Shown: one piece after another, positions 17,750 to 25,912 of the stretch
How positions within the stretch are numbered: position 1 is the first letter of the stretch
Layout: every line of letters starts with the position of its first letter
Source: an uncultured Lachnospiraceae bacterium
GTDB taxonomy: Bacteria; Bacillota; Clostridia; Lachnospirales; Lachnospiraceae
Assembly: GCA_910586255.1 (NCBI GenBank)
Contig: CAJUHR010000002.1
Coordinates: 122,125-186,124 of the forward strand
Direction: 5' to 3'
Length of the DNA stretch: 64,000 nt
Program-made: the position numbers and the translations under genes
The notes under the pieces: generated by a model
What the model saw: only the letters and a program-made list of their open reading frames with translations
Database searches by the model: none
What the model was told of the DNA's origin: nothing

Positions 17750-18160
17750 ATGAAACGATATATTATCTGTTTATTTTTGTTTGTGGGGGTAAGCGGCGCG
17801 TGCCTCATTGCCGGACATTTCCTTACCCGCCAATACCAGAATACCTCTTTGCCATCTGCGGCAGAATCGGAGATAGAGACAATGGGCACCGTAGAGACTA
17901 CGGAAACTGTGCCGGAAAATCTGGCAGCAGCCAACAAAAATAAGGTGCGCCATGAGATGCCTGCCCCTAAGGGCGAGTTTTATCTTGTCTCAGAGGACGG
18001 GTTTTTGCTGGTGTTTGGGAAGGACCGGGAGACGATCTGCCTTTATACCCACATCCCTCTGATGGATTTTCCGGAGAAGGAGCAGGAACGGCTGCGGGAA
18101 GGAATCTGGTTTCCGGGCATGATGGATGTGATTCATTATCTTGAATCTTATACCAGTTAA
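17750..18160 (+). CDS. Membrane-anchored protein with BofC-like C-terminal domain
   Basis: A 136-aa protein with an N-terminal membrane segment or signal anchor (IICLFLFVGVSGACLIAG), a short linker and a 60-residue domain. That domain (FYLVSEDGFLLVFG, YTHIPLMDFPEKEQERL, then HYLESYTS) resembles the C-terminal domain of BofC, the intermembrane regulator that controls sigma-K activation during sporulation. The match is by pattern only. The ribosome site AACAGGAGG is strong and the gene stands alone. Confidence 0.55.
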   Translation: MKRYIICLFLFVGVSGACLIAGHFLTRQYQNTSLPSAAESEIETMGTVETTETVPENLAAANKNKVRHEMPAPKGEFYLVSEDGFLLVFGKDRETICLYTHIPLMDFPEKEQERLREGIWFPGMMDVIHYLESYTS

Positions 18161-18244
18161 AAATATGCTTGAAAAGTGAAGGCAAAATGGCTACAATTAG
18201 GGAGATGGCGATGTTTTGGGTGTTGTATAACCGGAGGGTGAGGA

Positions 18245-19477
18245 TTGGAGAGACAGGTGATTGTTGTGGGAGGCGGAGCCTCCGGCATGACAGCAGCGAT
18301 TATGGCCGCGCGCCAGGGCGCTAAGGTGATTCTTTTGGAGCATATGGACAGGGTGGGGAAAAAGCTTTTATCAACCGGCAACGGCAGATGCAATCTTACC
18401 AACCTGACTGTGAACCGGAATTGCTATCACTGTAGCCAGCAAGAATTTCCCATGAAGGTGTTAAAAAGATTCGGAGTGGAGGACACGCTGAATTTTTTTC
18501 ATGGGCTGGGGATTGTGGTTAAAAATAAAAACGGATACATTTATCCCAACTCGGAGCAGGCGGCGGCAGTGCTGGATTTGTTTCGCATGGAGCTGGAGCG
18601 GCGGCAGATACAGGTGATGACCGGATGCCAGATAAGGAAGCTAATGTACAGGAAAAAACAAGGCTTTCTGGCCTGCACCAGTCTGGGAGATTTCGGCGGG
18701 GATGCACTGATTCTTGCAACAGGCTCAAGGGCGGCCCCTGTCACCGGATCGGATGGCAGCGGATATGAGCTGGCAGAAAGCTTTGGTCACCAGATTGTGA
18801 CGCCTCTGCCTGCTCTGGTCCAGCTTTGCTGCAGGGAAAAATATTTTAAGCAATTGGCAGGGATCCGATGCGAGGCCAGAGTATCCCTGCTTTCCTGCGG
18901 GAAAATACTGGCTGAGGATAAGGGAGAGGTGCAGCTTACAGACTATGGAATCTCCGGAATCCCCACCTTTCAGGTCAGCCGCTTTGCCTCTGTGGCTCTG
19001 GCTCAGAAAAAGCCGGTAAAGGCAGTGCTGGACTTTTTTCCCTCCCGAAGCCGAAGAGAAACAGAAGACTTTTTAAAGGAACGGGCTAAGCTTCTTCCCC
19101 ATTTAAGAAGTCAGGATTTCCTTACAGGAGTTTTTCACAAAAAGCTGGCTACAGTGCTTGTGAGGCTGGCTGACATTCCAAAGGAACTGCCGGTAAAAAC
19201 CGTGAAGGAGGTCTCCTGGCAGAGACTGGCAGGGCAGATAAAGGCCTTTGAGGCAGAGGTTACGGCCACAAAATCCTTTGATCAGGCCCAGGTTTGTTGC
19301 GGAGGCGTGGACACCGGGGAGATCTGTGGGGAAACGCTGGAATCCCGGCTGGTGCCAGGTCTGTATCTGACCGGAGAGCTTTTGGATGTAGATGGAATCT
19401 GCGGCGGCTATAATCTGCAGTGGGCATGGTCCACAGGATGTCTGGCGGGAATCTACGGGGGAGGCGGGAAAATATGA
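18245..19477 (+). CDS. FAD-dependent oxidoreductase, HI0933/BaiN family
   Basis: A 410-aa flavoprotein. The FAD-binding Rossmann motif VVGGGASGMTAAIMAARQGA is at the N-terminus and RVGKKLLSTGNGRCNLTN is a hallmark of the HI0933-like family. The C-terminal LYLTGELLDVDGICGGYN closes the FAD site. Family members act on diverse or unknown substrates (one, BaiN, acts in bile-acid dehydroxylation), so no substrate is assigned. Start TTG 18245 follows GGAGGGTGAGGA. The next gene overlaps it by 4 bp. Confidence 0.85.
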   Translation: MERQVIVVGGGASGMTAAIMAARQGAKVILLEHMDRVGKKLLSTGNGRCNLTNLTVNRNCYHCSQQEFPMKVLKRFGVEDTLNFFHGLGIVVKNKNGYIYPNSEQAAAVLDLFRMELERRQIQVMTGCQIRKLMYRKKQGFLACTSLGDFGGDALILATGSRAAPVTGSDGSGYELAESFGHQIVTPLPALVQLCCREKYFKQLAGIRCEARVSLLSCGKILAEDKGEVQLTDYGISGIPTFQVSRFASVALAQKKPVKAVLDFFPSRSRRETEDFLKERAKLLPHLRSQDFLTGVFHKKLATVLVRLADIPKELPVKTVKEVSWQRLAGQIKAFEAEVTATKSFDQAQVCCGGVDTGEICGETLESRLVPGLYLTGELLDVDGICGGYNLQWAWSTGCLAGIYGGGGKI

Positions 19478-21102
19478 TACGAATTACACAGCTAAAGCTT
19501 CCGGCAGACCACAAGGCAGACGCGCTGCGGGACAAGGCCGCCAGGACGCTGGGATTAAATCCGGGGAAGATAAAGGCGGTCCATATACGGCGTCAGTCTC
19601 TGGATGCCAGGAAAAAGCCGGAATTATTTTATAGCTACACAGTGGACGTGGAGCTTGGCTCTGGCGTTTCTGAGGCATCGGAGCGCGCTATTGTACATAA
19701 AGCAAAAAATGCACAGATTGTGCTTTCTGGGGAGAGCGATTACCGCTATCCGAATCCGGGCGGCGAACCTCTGCTTTATCGGCCGGTGATTGTGGGTACA
19801 GGTCCGGCCGGGCTCTTTTGCGGGCTGATGCTTGCGCGTCTCGGCTATTGCCCTCTGCTTTTGGAGCGGGGACAGGATGTGGAGCAAAGGCAAAAGGCAG
19901 TGTCCCATTTCTGGCAAACCGGAGAGCTGGATGTCTGCTCCAATGTGCAGTTTGGCGAGGGAGGCGCCGGAACCTTTTCCGATGGCAAATTAAATACGCT
20001 GGTAAAGGATTCTTGCGGACGGAACCGCCTTGTGCTGAAGACTTTTTGTGAATTTGGCGCAGACGCGAAAATACTCTATCAGAACAAGCCTCATATTGGG
20101 ACGGATGTATTGGCAGGCATTGTCAAAGAAATCCGCCAGGAGATTATTCGTCTGGGCGGAGAGGTCCGTTTTGGATGCCAGGTTGAGGATCTGGCAATAG
20201 AAGACGGAAAGGTGCAGGGGGTGGCTGTCCGGGACGGAGAGACAATTCCCTCTTCATTGGTGGTTTTGGCCATTGGACACAGTGCCAGAGATACCTTTTT
20301 TATGCTGCACAGCCGGGGAATTTGCATGTCTGCAAAAGCCTTTGCCGTAGGTCTTCGCATCCAGCATCCCCAGTCCATGATCAATCTTTCCCAGTACGGG
20401 CGAGAAAAGGTGGGAGGCTTGGGAGCTGCTGACTATAAGCTCACCTGGAAAGCCTCTGACGGGCGCGGCGTGTATTCCTTTTGTATGTGTCCTGGCGGAT
20501 ATGTGGTCAATGCCTCCTCTGAAAAGAATTTGCTGGCTGTAAACGGCATGAGCTACCACAGCCGGGCCGGAGTCAATGCTAACAGCGCCCTTATTGTGAC
20601 TGTGACGCCGGAGGATTTTTCCGGGGACGGGCCTCTGGCGGGAGTGGAGTTTCAGAGAAAGCTGGAAGCTCTGGCCTTTCAGGCCGGCGGCGGAAGGATT
20701 CCTGTTCAGCTCTATGAGGATTTTCTGGCAGAAAAGGATTCCCGCCAGCTTGGGGAGGTAATGCCTCAGATGAAAGGCCTGTGGACCCTTGCAGGCGTTC
20801 ATCAAGTGCTGCCTCTGCCTGTCAAAAATGCTCTCAGGGAGGGGATGGCAGGCTTTGGGCAGATGATCCCCGGATTTGACCGCCCAGATGCCCTTTTAGC
20901 CGGTGTGGAGAGCCGTACCTCATCTCCGGTTCGGATCTGGCGGGACGAAGGCCTGGAAAGCGCTGTGAGAGGCCTTTATCCCTGCGGAGAAGGCGCTGGC
21001 TATGCGGGCGGCATCACATCTGCCGCCATGGACGGAGTTCGGGTGGCAGAGGCCATTGCCGGTGCATATCAGCCTTTGAGAGCAAGGGCAACAAAACTTT
21101 AA
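19474..21102 (+). CDS. FAD-dependent dehydrogenase, COG2509 family
   Basis: A 542-aa flavoprotein of a family widespread in Firmicutes and usually annotated NAD(FAD)-utilising dehydrogenase. After an N-terminal 85-residue domain, the FAD motif IVGTGPAGLFCGLMLARLG appears near residue 107. It is followed by GEGGAGTFSDGKLNT and ends with YPCGEGAGYAGGITSAAMDG. Start ATG 19474 overlaps the stop of the previous flavoprotein (ATGA), so the two are translated together. Substrate unknown. Confidence 0.85.
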   Translation: MIRITQLKLPADHKADALRDKAARTLGLNPGKIKAVHIRRQSLDARKKPELFYSYTVDVELGSGVSEASERAIVHKAKNAQIVLSGESDYRYPNPGGEPLLYRPVIVGTGPAGLFCGLMLARLGYCPLLLERGQDVEQRQKAVSHFWQTGELDVCSNVQFGEGGAGTFSDGKLNTLVKDSCGRNRLVLKTFCEFGADAKILYQNKPHIGTDVLAGIVKEIRQEIIRLGGEVRFGCQVEDLAIEDGKVQGVAVRDGETIPSSLVVLAIGHSARDTFFMLHSRGICMSAKAFAVGLRIQHPQSMINLSQYGREKVGGLGAADYKLTWKASDGRGVYSFCMCPGGYVVNASSEKNLLAVNGMSYHSRAGVNANSALIVTVTPEDFSGDGPLAGVEFQRKLEALAFQAGGGRIPVQLYEDFLAEKDSRQLGEVMPQMKGLWTLAGVHQVLPLPVKNALREGMAGFGQMIPGFDRPDALLAGVESRTSSPVRIWRDEGLESAVRGLYPCGEGAGYAGGITSAAMDGVRVAEAIAGAYQPLRARATKL

Positions 21103-21211
21103 ATCTGCAAAAATCAAATTCCGGCATTTGCCCGTTTGGCTGGAAAATTGCCTGAAGGCTAAAGAAACAAAAAACGGTAAGGACAACTGCCGGAAAATCA
21201 GGAGAACAAAA

Positions 21212-22063
21212 ATGGCTGCAAATATACGACAAAAATTAAAGGATAAAAAGCGGATTGTAATAAAGATTGGCTCTTCTTCTCTGACCCATCCGGAGACGGG
21301 AGAGTTAAACCTTTTGAAAATTGAAAAGCTTGTTCGCATTCTCTGTGATATGAAGGGAGAGGGCCGGGATGTGATTTTAGTGTCCTCTGGGGCCATTGCT
21401 GCCGGGCGTCAGGCCTTAGGCGGCCAGAAAAGGCCGTCCACAATCTCGGAAAAGCAGGCCTATGCGGCTGTGGGGCAGGCCCGCCTGATGATGGTTTACC
21501 AGAAAATTTTTTCTGAATACAACCATGTTGCCGCACAGGTGCTTCTGACAAAGGACACCATGTCAGGCGAGGCATCACGATATAATGCTCAGAATACCTT
21601 TGATGAGCTGATGCATTTAGGCGTGGTTCCCATTGTCAACGAAAATGACACGGTATCCACCCATGAGATCCGGTTTGGGGATAATGACCGGCTTTCAGCC
21701 ATAGTCTCAGCCCTGGTGGGGGCGGATCTTCTGATACTGCTTTCTGATATAGATGGACTGTATTCCGATGACCCGCGGAAAAATCCCCAGGCCCGCTTTA
21801 TCGATCTGGTAGAGGAAATCACGCCTGCCCTTTTGGAGATGGGAAAGGACACGGCAGGAAGCGATATAGGTACAGGAGGCATGGCGGCAAAGCTGGCAGC
21901 CGCGCGGATTGCCACGGACAGCGGTTCGGATATGGTGATTGCCAATGGAGAAAATGTGGAGATCATTCATGAGATTATGTCTGGAGAGAAAAAAGGGACT
22001 CTTTTTATGGCTCATACAAATCTGGATTTTGATTTGATGGATTACATCAGCCATAAATACTAA
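21212..22063 (+). CDS. proB: Glutamate 5-kinase (short form without PUA domain)
   Basis: First enzyme of proline synthesis, phosphorylating glutamate, 283 aa. The amino-acid kinase fold shows VIKIGSSSLTHPE, VSSGAIAAGRQALG, NENDTVST and the GTGGMAAKL motif. It ends after the kinase domain and lacks the C-terminal PUA domain of the E. coli enzyme, a known short form. Start ATG 21212 follows CAGGAGAACAAA; a longer frame from 21128 has no ribosome site. proA, the next pathway enzyme, lies two genes downstream. Confidence 0.94.
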   Translation: MAANIRQKLKDKKRIVIKIGSSSLTHPETGELNLLKIEKLVRILCDMKGEGRDVILVSSGAIAAGRQALGGQKRPSTISEKQAYAAVGQARLMMVYQKIFSEYNHVAAQVLLTKDTMSGEASRYNAQNTFDELMHLGVVPIVNENDTVSTHEIRFGDNDRLSAIVSALVGADLLILLSDIDGLYSDDPRKNPQARFIDLVEEITPALLEMGKDTAGSDIGTGGMAAKLAAARIATDSGSDMVIANGENVEIIHEIMSGEKKGTLFMAHTNLDFDLMDYISHKY

Positions 22064-22098
22064 TGGGATCGGATTTTACAGAAAGGAAGGAAAAGCGA

Positions 22099-22326
22099 AT
22101 GGATCAGAGCAATATAGACCGGATTAATGAGTTATATCACAAATCCCAGGCAGTAGGACTGACAGAGGAGGAAAAGGCAGAGCAGGCAGCGCTGCGGAAG
22201 GCTTATATTGAGAATATACGAAGAAATATGCGGGCCAATTTAAACAGTATTTCCATTCAGGAGAAGGATGGAACCATAACGGATCTTGGAAAAAAATACG
22301 GCGGGATTCAGGATGTTCAATCATGA
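22099..22326 (+). CDS. DUF896 (YnzC-like) small protein
   Basis: A 75-aa protein of the DUF896 family, recognised from INELYHKSQAVGLTEEEKAE and RKAYIENIRRNMRANL. It is small, helical and highly charged. The Bacillus relative YnzC is SOS-linked, but the function is unknown. ATG 22099 follows GGAAGGAAAAGCG. Its stop overlaps the start of the next gene (ATGA). Confidence 0.85.
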   Translation: MDQSNIDRINELYHKSQAVGLTEEEKAEQAALRKAYIENIRRNMRANLNSISIQEKDGTITDLGKKYGGIQDVQS

Positions 22327-22901
22327 TGCCTGATTCCCATATCAAAGAATATAAGAGGATGCTGAGAGAGGAAATGCGCTTTTTACGCAGCCGGCTGTCT
22401 TTAGAGGAAAAATCCCGGATGGATGCCAGGATTCTTGAAAAATTTTTGAGCTTTCCAAAGCTTTGGGAGGAGGAAGCGGTTTATCTGTACGCTTCCATGA
22501 AAGGAGAGGCGGATACCTGGGCTCTTATGGCAGAATTGTGGAAAAGCAAAATCACGGTTGCCTTGCCTCGGGTGGAGGGAAAAGACATCCTGTTTTATAT
22601 TGTGGATAACAAGTACCAGCTAAGCCCCGGCTCCATGGGGATTTCGGAGCCGGATTTTAGTTGCCGAAAAGCGGATTTTTTCCGGGCGCCGGTGATTACC
22701 CCCGGACTTGTCTTTTCTCCTGACGGAAAACGGATCGGCTACGGAGGCGGGTATTATGACCGGTTTTTTGCCTTGGAGCCGGATCATCCGCGCATTGGGG
22801 CTTCTTATCCTTTTCAGGTAAAAAGGCTTGACATGACGGAAAATCACGATGTAAGGCTTCATTATCTTGTGACACCAGATACATGGATTGAATGTCAGTG
22901 A
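22323..22901 (+). CDS. fau: 5-formyltetrahydrofolate cyclo-ligase
   Basis: This enzyme converts 5-formyltetrahydrofolate to 5,10-methenyltetrahydrofolate using ATP, 192 aa. The signature PDGKRIGYGGGYYDRFF is near residue 133 and the N-terminal KEYKRMLREEMRFLR basic helix is typical. It is coupled by a 4-bp overlap to the DUF896 gene and sits between proB and proA. Its ribosome site is weak, consistent with coupled translation. Confidence 0.92.
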   Translation: MMPDSHIKEYKRMLREEMRFLRSRLSLEEKSRMDARILEKFLSFPKLWEEEAVYLYASMKGEADTWALMAELWKSKITVALPRVEGKDILFYIVDNKYQLSPGSMGISEPDFSCRKADFFRAPVITPGLVFSPDGKRIGYGGGYYDRFFALEPDHPRIGASYPFQVKRLDMTENHDVRLHYLVTPDTWIECQ

Positions 22902-22972
22902 CGGCTTGGATGTTTTTTACTTGTTGTATCTAATCTATTAATTCTTTAAGCACCCGCAGAACGGAGGGAGAA

Positions 22973-24217
22973 ATGAATCTTACAGAAATGGGCATAAATG
23001 CCAAAAAGGCTGCTATGTATTTAAGTCAGCTGGGAGTGACGAGAAAAAATGAAGGGCTTGCGGCGGCGGCCAAGGCGCTGCTTTACGGAAAGCAGGAGAT
23101 TTTGTCTGCCAATCGGACAGATGTTGTGCGGGCAGAGGATGCAGGAATGAGCCAGGCGCTCATAGACCGTCTTTTGCTGACTCCTGCCCGGATTGAAGCC
23201 ATGGCAGAGGGGCTTTTGCAGGTGGCTGCTCTTGAGGATCCTGTAGGGGAGATTTTGTCCATGAAGCAACGGCCCAATGGACTCATGATTGGCAAAAAAC
23301 GGGTTCCCTTAGGAGTGATCGGCATTATTTATGAGGCCCGCCCCAATGTGACGGCAGATGCCTTTGGCCTTTGCTTTAAGACAGGAAATGCAGTGATATT
23401 AAAGGGCGGGAGCAATGCTATTTACTCCAACAAAGCGATTGTGAAATGTCTGCAGAGGGGGATGCAAAAGGCTGATATTCGGACGGATTCCCTACAGCTT
23501 ATCACAGATGCAAACAGGGAGACCACCAGACAGCTGATGAAGATGAACTCCTATGTGGACGTGTTGATTCCCAGAGGAGGCGCGGGCCTTATCCGCACGG
23601 TTGTAGAGAACAGCACAGTGCCGGTGATTGAGACAGGAACAGGAAACTGCCATATTTATGTGGATGAGGGAGCAGACCTTTCCATGGCCTTAAATATTAT
23701 TGTAAATGCAAAAACCCAGCGTATCGGTGTGTGCAATGCCTGTGAATCCTTGGTGATTCATCAGGCGGTGGCAGAAAGCTTTCTTCCTGTTCTTTGGTCA
23801 GCCTTAAAGGACAAGCAGGTGGAGGTGCGAGCGGATGAAAGAGCCTGCAGGCTGGTTCCGGAATTTCAAAGAGCCTCTGAGGAGGACTGGGAGACCGAGT
23901 ATCTGGATTATATTGTTTCACTGAAAACGGTTGATTCCCTGGATGAAGCGATTGCTCACATAAACCGGTACAACACAGGCCATTCGGAATCCATTATTAC
24001 AAAGGATTATGAACATGCCCAGAGATTTTTAAATGAGATTGACGCGGCGGCGGTTTACGTGAATGCGTCCACAAGATTTACAGATGGAAATGAATTTGGA
24101 TTTGGCGCGGAGATCGGAATCAGCACTCAAAAGCTTCATGCCCGTGGACCTATGGGGCTGGAGGCGCTGACGACAACGAAATATATTATTTATGGTAACG
24201 GACAGATCCGCCAGTAA
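22973..24217 (+). CDS. proA: Gamma-glutamyl phosphate reductase
   Basis: Second enzyme of proline synthesis, reducing glutamyl-5-phosphate to the semialdehyde with NADPH, 414 aa. Family segments include PLGVIGIIYEARPNVTADA, LKGGSNAIYSN, the catalytic Cys region TQRIGVCNACESLV and ARGPMGLEALTT near the end. ATG 22973 follows ACGGAGGGAGAA. It completes the proline pathway with proB upstream. Confidence 0.96.
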   Translation: MNLTEMGINAKKAAMYLSQLGVTRKNEGLAAAAKALLYGKQEILSANRTDVVRAEDAGMSQALIDRLLLTPARIEAMAEGLLQVAALEDPVGEILSMKQRPNGLMIGKKRVPLGVIGIIYEARPNVTADAFGLCFKTGNAVILKGGSNAIYSNKAIVKCLQRGMQKADIRTDSLQLITDANRETTRQLMKMNSYVDVLIPRGGAGLIRTVVENSTVPVIETGTGNCHIYVDEGADLSMALNIIVNAKTQRIGVCNACESLVIHQAVAESFLPVLWSALKDKQVEVRADERACRLVPEFQRASEEDWETEYLDYIVSLKTVDSLDEAIAHINRYNTGHSESIITKDYEHAQRFLNEIDAAAVYVNASTRFTDGNEFGFGAEIGISTQKLHARGPMGLEALTTTKYIIYGNGQIRQ

Positions 24218-24311
24218 TTTAAAATTCCCCCTTAGACCCCCTCCTGTAGGCCATTATACCACAAATGCTAAAAAAAGACAAATTACAAAAATCTTAAGAT
24301 GTTTGGAAATA

Positions 24312-24340
24312 TTGTCCTTTAAAATGACTTGTGATATAAT
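24312..24340 (+). promoter_or_regulatory. Sigma-A promoter of the miaB-mutS-mutL-miaA block
   Basis: TTGTCC at 24312-24317 and TATAAT at 24335-24340 with 17-bp spacing, about 110 bp before miaB. The leader between has no recognised riboswitch. Confidence 0.7.
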
Positions 24341-24449
24341 GTATTTCGTGCAGAGCTGGTGATAAGACATTCTGAAAACAAAAAGCTGTACGGTAAAAAT
24401 CCGTTTCTTTTTATATATTTATGATTGAAAGGGAAGAAAGTCAAGAAAA

Positions 24450-25904
24450 ATGCATAACAAAATTGATTTAGATAAAATAGATATTAATGTAAAGCCACCC
24501 ACAGAGGAACCGGCCAGACAGTACTATTTCATGGCAAAATGCCGGGAATGGGTTCGGGAGTTTGAGCAGAAAAACGGACATTGTCCGTGCTTTTTTATTC
24601 AGACATTTGGGTGTCAGATGAATGCTCATGATTCGGAAAAGCTGCGAGGTATTCTTTTGCAGGCCGGGCTTACAGAGGAGAAGAGCGAGGCCTGCGATTT
24701 TGTGCTTTACAATACCTGCACGGTGCGGGACAATGCCAACCAGAAGGTTTACGGCCATCTGGGATATCTTCAGACCTTAAAAAAGAAGAATCCTCACATG
24801 AAGATTGCACTTTGCGGCTGCATGATGCAGGAGAATACGGCAGTGGAGCGGATCCGAAAATCCTATCCCTTTGTGGATCTGATTTTTGGCACTCACAATA
24901 TCTTTAAGCTGGCGGAGCTTTTTTATGTCTGTCAGACAAGCGGTCCCATGGTGGTTGATGTCTGGGAGTCTGGAGATGCTGCTGTGGAGAAGCTTCCCTC
25001 CAGGCGCAAATATGCCTTTAAGTCCGGAATCAATATTATGTACGGGTGCAATAATTTCTGCAGCTATTGCATTGTGCCTTATGTGCGGGGGAGGGAGCGC
25101 AGCCGGGAGCCGGAAGAGATTCTCTCTGAGATTCGCGCTTTGGCCTGTGACGGGGTGAAGGAGATTATGCTTCTCGGACAAAATGTCAATTCCTATGGGA
25201 AAACCTTGAAAAATCCGGTATCCTTTGCCTGGCTGCTTAGGCAGGCGGCTCAGGTTGCGGGCATTGAGAGGATCCGGTTTATGACCTCTCATCCCAAGGA
25301 TCTGTCTGATGAGCTGATTGAGGCCATGAGGGATTGTCCGAAGGTTTGCCGTCACCTCCATCTTCCCCTTCAGTCGGGTAGCAGCCGTATTTTGAAAATA
25401 ATGAACCGCCGGTATACAAAGGAACAGTATTTGGAGCTGGTTGGGAAAATCCGGCAGGCGATTCCGGACATTTCCCTGACCACAGATATTATTGTGGGGT
25501 TTCCGGGAGAGACGGAGGAGGATTTTTTGGAGACTTTGGATGTGGTGGAGAAGGTGCGCTATGACAGTGCCTTTACTTTTGTTTATTCCAAACGAGCCGG
25601 AACTCCGGCAGCTGTTATGGAAAATCAGGTTCCGGAGGCAGTGGTAAAGGAACGATTTGACCGGCTTTTGCGCCAGGTTCAGCAGATTGCCTCCCAGGTC
25701 TGTATGCGGGATGCAGGCGCGATTCAGCAGGTGCTGGTAGAATGTGAAAATGATCATCAAAAGGGCTATGTCAGCGGGCGGCTTGGCAATAATCTATTGG
25801 TTCACTTTCCGGGAGAAGCGTCTCTGATAGGAAAGCTTGTTTCTGTTAAGCTGACGGAGGCGAAGGGATTTTACTATATAGGAAGAATGACTGAAAAAGA
25901 CTGA
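24450..25904 (+). CDS. miaB: tRNA-2-methylthio-N6-dimethylallyladenosine synthase
   Basis: Radical-SAM enzyme that adds the methylthio group to i6A37 of tRNAs, 484 aa. The three N-terminal cluster cysteines appear in TFGCQMNAHDSE, YNTCTVRDNA and CGCMMQE. The radical-SAM motif is CNNFCSYC near residue 197, followed by VPYVRGRERSR. A TRAM domain forms the C-terminus. miaA, which makes its substrate, lies downstream in the same run of genes. Confidence 0.96.
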   Translation: MHNKIDLDKIDINVKPPTEEPARQYYFMAKCREWVREFEQKNGHCPCFFIQTFGCQMNAHDSEKLRGILLQAGLTEEKSEACDFVLYNTCTVRDNANQKVYGHLGYLQTLKKKNPHMKIALCGCMMQENTAVERIRKSYPFVDLIFGTHNIFKLAELFYVCQTSGPMVVDVWESGDAAVEKLPSRRKYAFKSGINIMYGCNNFCSYCIVPYVRGRERSREPEEILSEIRALACDGVKEIMLLGQNVNSYGKTLKNPVSFAWLLRQAAQVAGIERIRFMTSHPKDLSDELIEAMRDCPKVCRHLHLPLQSGSSRILKIMNRRYTKEQYLELVGKIRQAIPDISLTTDIIVGFPGETEEDFLETLDVVEKVRYDSAFTFVYSKRAGTPAAVMENQVPEAVVKERFDRLLRQVQQIASQVCMRDAGAIQQVLVECENDHQKGYVSGRLGNNLLVHFPGEASLIGKLVSVKLTEAKGFYYIGRMTEKD

Positions 25905-25912
25905 GGTGAAAA

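Noticed and set aside
24341..24449. Riboswitch in the miaB leader
   Set aside because: A 109-nt leader exists but no known aptamer motif could be recognised.
24777..25760. 327-aa - strand ORF
   Set aside because: Antisense shadow of miaB, whose cluster motifs prove the + strand.
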